DNA of 9,109 nucleotides from an uncultured Eubacterium sp. (lineage in GTDB: Bacteria; Bacillota; Clostridia; Lachnospirales; Lachnospiraceae). The DNA is taken from positions 1 to 9,109 of the forward strand of contig CAKREC010000063.1 in the NCBI GenBank assembly GCA_934316925.1, in the 5' to 3' direction. This document shows positions 1 through 5,787 of this stretch, in pieces; position 1 is the first letter of the stretch; each line of letters begins with the position of its first letter. A program made the position numbers and the translations under genes. The notes below the pieces were generated by a model. The model saw nothing but the letters and a program-made list of their open reading frames with translations. It was not told the DNA's origin and did no database searches.

Positions 1-424
<424 letters not shown>

Positions 425-444
425 TTCTTATTTGATTACTGAGA

Positions 445-476
445 TGCCGCGCAATGATTATTGTGCGGCATTTTCT
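445..476 (+). terminator. Intrinsic terminator after ilvC
   Basis: An 11-bp stem pairs 445-455 with 460-470, with one G-U pair, around the four-base loop GATT. The lower half is GC-rich (TGCCGC with GCGGCA) and the stem is followed at once by TTTTCT. It lies 20 nt after the ilvC stop codon. This is a standard Rho-independent terminator and separates ilvC from the HAD gene. Confidence 0.9.
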
Positions 477-508
477 CACTATAATGCAGACAGGAGATTT
501 ACAGCAAA

Positions 509-1315
509 ATGATAAAGATGATCGTCTCAGATGTAGATGGCACACTGGTAGGAGATGGACAGGGCGAAGGCGCGTTGGATCCGCGCTATTTTGAAGTGAT
601 CCATGCCTTGATCCAAAAAGGGATTAAGTTTATGGTGTGCAGTGGAAGACAGCGTCTCAGTATGGCGAAATTGTTCCGTCCGATTGCGGATGAGTTGTAT
701 TTTGCCGGAGATGGCGGAAGTGATATATTTTATCAAGGTCGCATGTTGTATGCGAAGACGTTACCGGGAGAGATTGTCAAAGAGCTGATTCGGGATGGAA
801 AGCAGGTAAAAGACTGCGACATTATGGTATGTGGCACAAAGCGTGCTTACTGCCGTTATGAGGACAGCGAGCTTTATCGTTGGATGGTAGATGGATATGG
901 CTATGATATGGTGGCGATAGGGGACTCTATCGGGGATATAGAGGATGATATCGTTAAGGTGTCTTTGAATCATAAAGACAGAGCAGAAGAATTGACAGAT
1001 CCTTGGTTTAGGCCAAGATGGGAAGATAAGGTTAAATTGACATTAGCGGGGATTCAGTGGCTTGACTGTGTGCCGAACGATTCCGGAAAAGGAAGTGCCG
1101 TGGCTTTTATGCAGCAACACTATGGGATCAAACCAGAAGAAACGATTGTTTTTGGGGATAACCAAAACGATATGGAGATGTTTGCCTATAGTAAAAGAAG
1201 CTATGCAGTGCAAAACGGAAGAGAAGAAGTGAAGCAGGCAGCTACCGATTTGTGTGATACGTATGAAAATTGTGGCGTATTGAAAATACTAGAGGGAATT
1301 CTTGAAGAAAATTAA
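509..1315 (+). CDS. HAD-superfamily phosphatase, Cof/IIB type
   Basis: This 268-residue protein is a haloacid dehalogenase-like hydrolase of the Cof-type (C2B cap) group, which removes phosphate from small metabolites in the cytoplasm. Visible motifs are motif I SDVDGTL, with nucleophile D8 and acid/base D10; motif II CSGR, with S45; motif III in the GKG stretch, with K194; and motif IV GDNQNDMEM, with D217 and D221 for magnesium. The length is normal for the family (about 260-290). The cap lies between motifs II and III, roughly residues 85-185. AGGAG at 492-496 sits 12 nt before the ATG, a little far. Substrates of Cof proteins (sugar phosphates, FMN, pyridoxal phosphate and others) cannot be read from the sequence, so I give no gene name. 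It stands between a terminator upstream and about 100 nt of AT-rich DNA downstream, so it may be transcribed alone or together with the next gene. Confidence 0.9.
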   Translation: MIKMIVSDVDGTLVGDGQGEGALDPRYFEVIHALIQKGIKFMVCSGRQRLSMAKLFRPIADELYFAGDGGSDIFYQGRMLYAKTLPGEIVKELIRDGKQVKDCDIMVCGTKRAYCRYEDSELYRWMVDGYGYDMVAIGDSIGDIEDDIVKVSLNHKDRAEELTDPWFRPRWEDKVKLTLAGIQWLDCVPNDSGKGSAVAFMQQHYGIKPEETIVFGDNQNDMEMFAYSKRSYAVQNGREEVKQAATDLCDTYENCGVLKILEGILEEN

Positions 1316-1400
1316 ACTGAATATTTTGTTCTAAAATAAAGGGCACCGTCATATATATATTTATGTAAAGAAAAAAGCCAGTAGAAATGGCAAAAAAACA

Positions 1401-1407
1401 AAGGGGG
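1401..1407 (+). promoter_or_regulatory. Ribosome binding site fixing the start of the SSB-like gene
   Basis: AAGGGGG lies 9 nt before the ATG at 1417. The upstream in-frame ATG at 1387 would place this site inside the coding region and has no comparable purine run ahead of it, so 1417 is the better start. Confidence 0.7.
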
Positions 1408-1416
1408 TCATTGATA

Positions 1417-2127
1417 ATGACAGATAAGATTCTAGGGAACAATCAGGTAAATGTATATGGCGAGGTAGTAAGCCAGTTTGAATTCAGCCATGAGGTATAT
1501 GGCGAGGGATTCTATATGGTTTCGCTTTCAGTAAAACGTTTGAGCAAAGTGTATGATGTGATACCACTTATGGTTTCCGAACGGCTTATTGATGTAAAGA
1601 AAGATTACCGGGGATGTTTTATGGAAGCAAGTGGACAGTTCCGTTCCTATAACCGACATGAAGAAGATCACAATCGATTGGTACTTTCGGTATTCGTCAG
1701 AGATCTGCATGTGGATGAAGTGGAACAGGAAAGTGAAAAACCAAACTACATTTTTTTGGATGGTTATCTGTGTAAACCATCGGTATATCGAAAAACACCA
1801 TTGGGACGGGAGATTGCAGACTTGCTGGTAGCAGTCAACCGGCCATACGGCAAATCGGATTACATACCTTGTATTTGCTGGGGAAGAAATGCAAGATATG
1901 CAGATGGATTCCAGGTAGGTGAACATGTGCAGCTTTGGGGCCGGATCCAGAGCAGGGAATATCAGAAGCAGATCGGAGAAGATCAGTATGAGACCAGAGT
2001 TGCTTATGAGATCTCGGTCAGCAAGTTAGAATGTGTGGAAGAAAGCCAGGAGATTACAGCGGCTTCGGATATGTCAGAAGATGATGCGTATGCGTATTCG
2101 GAAGTGTCTTTGCGGCCACTCCTGTAA
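1417..2127 (+). CDS. SSB-like protein with two OB folds
   Basis: The 236-residue product resembles single-stranded DNA-binding proteins. The second half (about residues 110-206) follows the SSB pattern closely: a GYLCKPSVYRKTPLGREI stretch in place of GNLTKDPELRYTPSG, then LLVAVNR, a YIPCICWGRNAR stretch in place of the FIPVVAWGK segment, and VQLWGRIQSREYQ in place of VEGRIQTRSYE. The first half (about 10-100) looks like a second, more divergent OB fold (NVYGEVVSQFEFSHE, then FYMVSLSVKRLS, then MEASGQFRSYN). An acidic linker joins the halves. The tail from about 207 is acidic (SDMSEDDAYAY) but ends SLRPLL, not the usual DDDIPF-type tip that recruits SSB partners. It is longer than ordinary bacterial SSB (about 150-180 residues) and stands apart from rpsF-rpsR, so it is probably an accessory paralogue and not the essential SSB. 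I could not assign a clear promoter or terminator to it. Confidence 0.75.
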   Translation: MTDKILGNNQVNVYGEVVSQFEFSHEVYGEGFYMVSLSVKRLSKVYDVIPLMVSERLIDVKKDYRGCFMEASGQFRSYNRHEEDHNRLVLSVFVRDLHVDEVEQESEKPNYIFLDGYLCKPSVYRKTPLGREIADLLVAVNRPYGKSDYIPCICWGRNARYADGFQVGEHVQLWGRIQSREYQKQIGEDQYETRVAYEISVSKLECVEESQEITAASDMSEDDAYAYSEVSLRPLL

Positions 2128-2134
2128 AAATGGA

Positions 2135-2162
2135 TTGAAATTTCAGCAATATATGGTATAAT
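2135..2162 (+). promoter_or_regulatory. Sigma-A promoter with extended -10 before the adenosyltransferase gene
   Basis: TTGAAA at 2135-2140 and a perfect TATAAT at 2157-2162 are separated by 16 nt. TG at 2154-2155, one base before the TATAAT, makes an extended -10. Transcription would start near 2169, giving a leader of about 30 nt before the ATG at 2201. It begins just after the SSB-like stop codon, so the next gene has its own start of transcription. Confidence 0.78.
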
Positions 2163-2200
2163 TGTGTCCATGTTTTAATTTTTTCTGTGAGGTAAGAGGA

Positions 2201-2695
2201 ATGGATACAAAAATTGTTCAGGCGTATTATGGACTGGGAAAAGGGAAAACATCGGCTGCGGTAGGGCAGGCATTGCGCGAAACAAAGAATGGTCAGCATA
2301 CTTCGATCGTTCAGTTTCTGAAAGGAAAAGTAGCGGACGAATTTGAGATTCTGACCCGTCTGGAACCGGACGTGCAGATTTTTCGCTTTGATCAGTCTGA
2401 AACCAATTATTGCGATCTGACATTGCAGGAGAAGGAAGAAGAAAAGCAGAATATTTTAAATGGATTTCATTTTGCAAAGAAAGTCATTGAGACCGGGGAA
2501 AGTGACATCATTATTCTGGACGAACTGCTGGGACTGATTGACCTTGCGATCATTGATGTTCAGGACGTGATCGATCTTCTGCAGCTGCAGGGAGATTACA
2601 AGAAGTTGATCGTTACCGGAAGCTGTTTACCGGAGGAACTGGTACCGTATCTTGATGTAGTGTGTAAAATTGAATTAATGAAAGATAATACTTGA
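2201..2695 (+). CDS. Corrinoid adenosyltransferase homologue (CobO/BtuR family)
   Basis: The 164-residue protein belongs to the P-loop CobO/CobP/BtuR group, which transfers the adenosyl group of ATP to the cobalt of reduced corrinoids to form the coenzyme B12 series. The family pattern is clear: the P-loop GLGKGKTSAA starts at residue 11, QFLKG is at 38-42, the acidic Walker B-like LDEL is at 106-109 in place of the usual LDEI/LDEL, and LIVTGSCLPEEL is at 136-147 in place of the VVLTGR.APEEL stretch. The protein is shorter than typical members (about 170-200 residues): it ends at ELMKDNT and lacks the usual C-terminal KHPF...GI segment. The start at 2201 is supported by GAGG at 2189-2192, 8 nt upstream. 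No other cobalamin gene is nearby, so the precise substrate is uncertain, and a divergent ATP-binding role is possible. The last codons overlap the -35 element of the next promoter. Confidence 0.8.
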   Translation: MDTKIVQAYYGLGKGKTSAAVGQALRETKNGQHTSIVQFLKGKVADEFEILTRLEPDVQIFRFDQSETNYCDLTLQEKEEEKQNILNGFHFAKKVIETGESDIIILDELLGLIDLAIIDVQDVIDLLQLQGDYKKLIVTGSCLPEELVPYLDVVCKIELMKDNT

Positions 2696-2720
2696 CCTGC
2701 TACAGGAATGGTGTTATCCT
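2692..2720 (+). promoter_or_regulatory. Promoter of the lysine-riboswitch operon
   Basis: TTGACC at 2692-2697 and TATCCT at 2715-2720 are 17 nt apart. TG at 2712-2713 gives an extended -10. The -35 box overlaps the TGA stop (2693-2695) of the preceding gene. Predicted transcription starts near 2727, a few bases before the first paired base of the riboswitch aptamer, which is where a riboswitch promoter is expected. Confidence 0.78.
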
Positions 2721-2730
2721 TGACTTAGTA

Positions 2731-2890
2731 AGTAGAGGCGCAGATTTTATCAGTACTTTGCCGGACGTGACAGGAACGAGAGATGGCAAAGGAAAGGAAC
2801 ATCTGCCGAAGTTTGACATTGCCTGTTCTTTGTCATGCTGGGCATATAGTTAAGAGCTGTATGACTGTCATCGCTGGATGGAGTGCTACT
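2731..2890 (+). promoter_or_regulatory. Lysine riboswitch aptamer (L box)
   Basis: This leader matches the lysine riboswitch element by element. P1 pairs AGTAG (2731-2735) with CTACT (2886-2890). The conserved AGAGGCGC core follows, then ATCAGTA (2749-2755), GCCGAAG (2805-2811), CTGGGC (2838-2843), GACTGTCA (2863-2870) and GGAGTGCTAC (2880-2889). P3 pairs AGATG (2781-2785) with CATCT (2800-2804). The P2 loop CTTTGC (2756-2761) is complementary to GCAAAG (2786-2791) in the P3 loop, the known kissing interaction. P4 can form from GACA (2815-2818) and TGTC (2831-2834). In the family, bound lysine stabilises P1 and switches expression off. It lies ahead of dapA, the first committed step to lysine and diaminopimelate. 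Assignment is by eye, without a covariance-model score. Confidence 0.95.
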
Positions 2891-2910
2891 CATAAGATTT
2901 TTGTTTATCC

Positions 2911-2948
2911 GAGGAGTTGGCATAGAGTGTCCACTCCTCTATTTTATT
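2911..2948 (+). terminator. Riboswitch-controlled terminator in the dapA leader
   Basis: GAGGAGT (2911-2917) pairs with ACTCCTC (2933-2939), and GG (2919-2920) extends the pairing with CC (2931-2932) past a bulged T. The T-rich tail TATTTTATT (2940-2948) follows. A competing antiterminator can be drawn: 2883-2891, including the 3' strand of P1, pairs with 2914-2923 over nine pairs with one bulge and two G-U pairs. The structures exclude each other: with lysine bound, P1 holds its strand and the terminator forms; without lysine the antiterminator forms and dapA is transcribed. Confidence 0.82.
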
Positions 2949-2986
2949 GCAGAATTTTTTATATTAGAACGGAAAGGAAGAGAACA

Positions 2987-3874
2987 ATGGCTATTTTTAC
3001 AGGAGCAGGTGTTGCATTGATCACACCGATGAATGAAGATGGTAGTGTAAATTTTGATAAGTTGGAGGAGATCATTGAATTTCAGATTGCCAACGGAACG
3101 GATGCGATCATTATCTGTGGAACAACAGGAGAGGCAGCTACACTGACAGAGGAAGAACATCTGGAGTGTATCAGATTTGCATGTAAAGTGACGAACAAGA
3201 GAATCCCTGTTATTGCCGGAACCGGATCAAACTGTACAGAGACCGCAGTGTATTTATCAAAAGAAGCAGAAAAAGCAGGGGCAGATGCTTTGCTGATCGT
3301 AACACCATATTATAATAAGGCAACGCAGAACGGCTTGAAAGCACATTACAAAACAATTGCAACAAATGTAGAGATTCCGATCATTTTGTATAATGTACCA
3401 AGCAGAACCGGTACACGTCTGATGCCACAGACAATTGTAGATCTGTGCAGAGAAGTATCCAATATCGTTGGTGTTAAGGATGCAACCGGAGATATTTCCG
3501 AAGTGGCAGAAGTTATGACACTGGCAGATGGTTGTGTTGATCTTTATTCCGGAAATGATGATCAGATCACACCGATTTTGTCATTGGGTGGAAAAGGAGT
3601 TATTTCTGTATTGTCCAACATTCTTCCACAGGAGACACATGATATTGTTGCGTCATATTTGGATGGAGATGTTGAGAAGAGCAAAGATCTTCAGCTCAAG
3701 TATTTTTACCTGATCAAAGCATTGTTTAGCGAAGTAAACCCAATCCCGGTAAAGAAAGCAATGAACCTTATGGGTATGAACGTAGGAAGCCTGCGTCTGC
3801 CATTGACCGAGATGGAAGAGGCAAATGCAGCAAAGCTTGCAGAGGAAATGAAAAAAGCAGGAATTGATTTATAG
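2987..3874 (+). CDS. dapA: 4-hydroxy-tetrahydrodipicolinate synthase
   Basis: DapA condenses pyruvate with aspartate semialdehyde, the entry step to meso-diaminopimelate and lysine. The 295-residue product has the normal length and a TIM-barrel pattern. Visible active-site residues are GTTGE at 45-49 (T46, T47), Y109 in TPYYNKATQNG, Y135 in ILYNVPSRTG, R140 in the same stretch, and the Schiff-base lysine K164 in VGVKDATGD. All key residues are present. The start at 2987 is chosen because AAAGGAAG (2973-2980) is well placed and the family N-terminus FTGAGVALITPM follows. The frame stays open back to 2783, but that extension runs through the riboswitch and terminator and cannot be real. It is first in a tight operon with dapB 29 nt downstream, and is probably repressed by lysine through the leader. 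Confidence 0.97.
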   Translation: MAIFTGAGVALITPMNEDGSVNFDKLEEIIEFQIANGTDAIIICGTTGEAATLTEEEHLECIRFACKVTNKRIPVIAGTGSNCTETAVYLSKEAEKAGADALLIVTPYYNKATQNGLKAHYKTIATNVEIPIILYNVPSRTGTRLMPQTIVDLCREVSNIVGVKDATGDISEVAEVMTLADGCVDLYSGNDDQITPILSLGGKGVISVLSNILPQETHDIVASYLDGDVEKSKDLQLKYFYLIKALFSEVNPIPVKKAMNLMGMNVGSLRLPLTEMEEANAAKLAEEMKKAGIDL

Positions 3875-3903
3875 GAAACACCGGAAGTAGCAGGAGGAAA
3901 ATT

Positions 3904-4368
3904 ATGACCAGAATTATCATGAGTGGTTGCAGTGGAGCCATGGGAAGAACGATTACTGATATTGTGAAATTACTTCAGGATGCGGCAAAAGTGTTGGCAG
4001 CAGAAGGCTATGATGTTGAAATTGTAGAGAAACATCACAACCAGAAATTGGATGCTCCATCCGGCACGGCGTTGGCACTTGCTGACTCGGTCAATGAAGC
4101 GATGGGAAATCAGTATGAATATATTTATGATCGTTCACAGAGAAGACAGAAGAGAGACAAAAAAGAATTGGGAATTTCTGCTGTACGTGGTGGTACGATC
4201 GTAGGAGAGCATGATGTGATCTTTGCCGGCAAAGATGAAGTGGTCACATTTTCTCATACTGCATATAGTAAAGCTGTATTTGGAAAAGGTGCTGTTTCTG
4301 CGGCTAAGTTTTTGAAAGGAAAAGAAACAGGACGATATGACATGGCAGATGTAATTGCTGCAAACTGA
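3904..4368 (+). CDS. dapB: 4-hydroxy-tetrahydrodipicolinate reductase with large internal in-frame deletion
   Basis: DapB reduces the DapA product with NAD(P)H to tetrahydrodipicolinate. This open frame encodes 154 residues; bacterial DapB is usually about 250-270. The beginning is normal: MTRIIMSGCSGAMGRTITDIV carries the GxxGxxG dinucleotide loop. Residue 22 (K of KLLQDAAKVL) then jumps to the helix just before the catalytic segment EKHHNQKLDAPSGTA, which retains H44 and K48 (equivalent to E. coli H159 and K163) and the substrate-binding SGT. The C-terminal half, with RGGTIVGEHDVIFAG and a normal end, is intact. Missing are about 100 residues: most of the Rossmann fold, the acidic residue that selects the cofactor, the GTTG stretch and the segment before the central helix. 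I infer that it cannot bind cofactor normally and is probably inactive. AGGAGG at 3892-3897 is intact, and murF follows 14 nt downstream. Confidence 0.9.
   Translation: MTRIIMSGCSGAMGRTITDIVKLLQDAAKVLAAEGYDVEIVEKHHNQKLDAPSGTALALADSVNEAMGNQYEYIYDRSQRRQKRDKKELGISAVRGGTIVGEHDVIFAGKDEVVTFSHTAYSKAVFGKGAVSAAKFLKGKETGRYDMADVIAAN
3961..3972 (+). other. dapB: Apparent deletion junction inside dapB
   Basis: The DapB-like sequence is continuous up to V21 (codon 3964-3966) and resumes at K22-L23-L24 (3967-3975), about 100 residues further along the family alignment. The frame is kept, so about 300 bases are absent. The exact point may shift by a few bases because the two original edges could have shared a short repeat such as TTGTG. 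Confidence 0.75.
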
Positions 4369-4382
4369 TCACGGAGGCGACT

Positions 4383-5783
4383 ATGAAACCGATTACTGTT
4401 GCCCAGATTGCGAAAGCAGTGGGTGGAACTCTTATTTTTGGAACGGAAGAAGCACAGGTCAGTGATGTGATCATTGACTCCCGGCAGGCACATGAGGGCG
4501 CACTGTTTGTTCCGATCATTGGCGAGCGCGTGGATGCACACCGGTTTATCCCGGATGTGATGGCGGCAGGAGCAAGCTGTACATTTACCTCAAAAAAAGA
4601 CGTGACATGTGAAAAAGGCGCCGGTATTTATGTGGAAGATACGCTGGATGCACTTCAGAAGCTGGCAGCATGGTATCGCCGGATGTTTGAAATTCCGGTC
4701 GTGGGTATTACCGGCAGTGTTGGCAAGACAACAACCAAAGAGATGATCAGTGCAGTGCTGGAGAAAAAGTTTTCTACGGTAAAGACCATCGGAAATCTGA
4801 ACAGCCAGATTGGTGTTTCTCTTATGATGTTTCATTTGGAAGAGACGACGCAGATGGCGGTGATCGAGATGGGGATCAGTATGCCGGGAGAGATGGATCG
4901 GCTGGTAGAGATTGCCAGACCGACGACAGCGGTATTGACCAATGTGGGGGTATCTCATATTGGCAACCTTGGATCGAGAGAAAATATCTGCCGGGAGAAA
5001 ACTAAGATCATAAAGAATATCCCGGATCAGGGAACCTTATATGTATGTGGAAATGGTGATTTAGAAGAAATGTCTAAGAACTGTATTCCATATGAGATAA
5101 ACCCGCATGATATAGCTACCAGATATTATGGAATGAACCCATCCTTTGCGTATTACGCATCGGATCTTACCGTATCGGATGGAAAGCAGAATTTTGTCTT
5201 TCATTGTCCGGAGGGTGAGTGGCCGGTAGAACTTCGTGTGATGGGCGAGCATAATGTCAATAATGCGGTGATCGCGATGGCGATCGGTCTGCAATATGGA
5301 GTGGATCCGGAACAGGCGGCAGAGGCACTGCGGGAGTATGAGCCGATTGCGATGCGTGGTGTGATCAAAAAGGCACATGGTGTTTCTGTGATCGATGACA
5401 CCTATAATGCCAGCCCGGATTCGATCAACAGCAACATCCATGCGATGTTTTCTTATGGCGAAGGAAGAAAGATCGCTGTTTTGGCAGATGTTCTGGAACT
5501 GGGCGAGCGCTCTGAAAAACTTCATGAGGGGATTGGCCGGTATATTGCAGAAGAAGCGTCAAAGGGAAATACGTTGTCTGTTGTTGTCAGTGTTGGAGAT
5601 GAGAGCCGTTTTATCACGGACTATGTGTCTGAACACACGCCGATCGAGGCGCATCATTTTGAAGAAAAAACTTCGGCAATTGCATTTTTAAAGGACATTC
5701 TAAAACCGGGAGACTGGGTTTTAGTAAAGGGATCGAGAGGAATGCATATGGATGAAGTGGTTGAACAGTTGACAAAGGAGTGA
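4383..5783 (+). CDS. murF: UDP-N-acetylmuramoyl-tripeptide--D-alanyl-D-alanine ligase
   Basis: MurF uses ATP to add D-Ala-D-Ala to UDP-MurNAc-tripeptide, the last cytoplasmic step of the peptidoglycan precursor. The product is 466 residues, a normal length. Residues 1-85 form the substrate-binding domain (VIIDSRQAHEGALFVPIIGERVD pattern). The central ATPase has the Mur P-loop GITGSVGKTTTKEM at 108-121, VIEMGISMPGEM, and TNVGVSHIGNLGSRENI around 186-202. HNVNNAVIAMAIG and MRG precede the C-terminal domain, which has DDTYNASPDSI, ADVLELGE and VKGSRGMHMDEVV. All Mur-ligase invariant segments seem present. GGAGG at 4373-4377 is 5 nt before the ATG. It lies 14 nt after dapB and 4 nt before priA, so it probably shares the lysine-riboswitch transcript. 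Its tripeptide substrate often contains the diaminopimelate made through DapA and DapB. Confidence 0.97.
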   Translation: MKPITVAQIAKAVGGTLIFGTEEAQVSDVIIDSRQAHEGALFVPIIGERVDAHRFIPDVMAAGASCTFTSKKDVTCEKGAGIYVEDTLDALQKLAAWYRRMFEIPVVGITGSVGKTTTKEMISAVLEKKFSTVKTIGNLNSQIGVSLMMFHLEETTQMAVIEMGISMPGEMDRLVEIARPTTAVLTNVGVSHIGNLGSRENICREKTKIIKNIPDQGTLYVCGNGDLEEMSKNCIPYEINPHDIATRYYGMNPSFAYYASDLTVSDGKQNFVFHCPEGEWPVELRVMGEHNVNNAVIAMAIGLQYGVDPEQAAEALREYEPIAMRGVIKKAHGVSVIDDTYNASPDSINSNIHAMFSYGEGRKIAVLADVLELGERSEKLHEGIGRYIAEEASKGNTLSVVVSVGDESRFITDYVSEHTPIEAHHFEEKTSAIAFLKDILKPGDWVLVKGSRGMHMDEVVEQLTKE

Positions 5784-5787
5784 CGAA

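Noticed and set aside
480..485. A perfect TATAAT just before the HAD gene
   Set aside because: No acceptable -35 lies 16-18 nt upstream, that region being the terminator stem, and a start near 492 would begin inside the ribosome binding site. It may be chance, so it is not listed as a promoter.
1326..1361. Possible promoter with TTGTTC and an AT repeat ahead of the SSB-like gene
   Set aside because: The spacing to any TATA-like hexamer is wrong, or the hexamer is ambiguous within the ATATATAT run.
1387..1416. Upstream ATG start for the SSB-like gene
   Set aside because: The AAGGGGG at 1401-1407 fits the ATG at 1417 and would be coding sequence if 1387 were used.
2162..2200. TTG start 13 codons upstream for the adenosyltransferase homologue
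   Set aside because: It falls inside the -10 box of the promoter, so it would be upstream of the transcription start.
2783..2986. A 68-codon N-terminal extension of dapA in the same open frame
   Set aside because: It runs through the riboswitch aptamer and terminator, looks unlike any DapA N-terminus, and the good ribosome binding site is just before 2987.
3875..3966. Search for the missing DapB segment in other frames near the junction
   Set aside because: Only 29 nt lie between dapA and dapB and 14 nt between dapB and murF, so no displaced or frameshifted fragment can be hidden there.
4254..4541. Minus-strand frame across the dapB-murF junction
   Set aside because: There is no ribosome binding site or recognisable protein, and it lies over well-supported genes. 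It is not a displaced piece of DapB.
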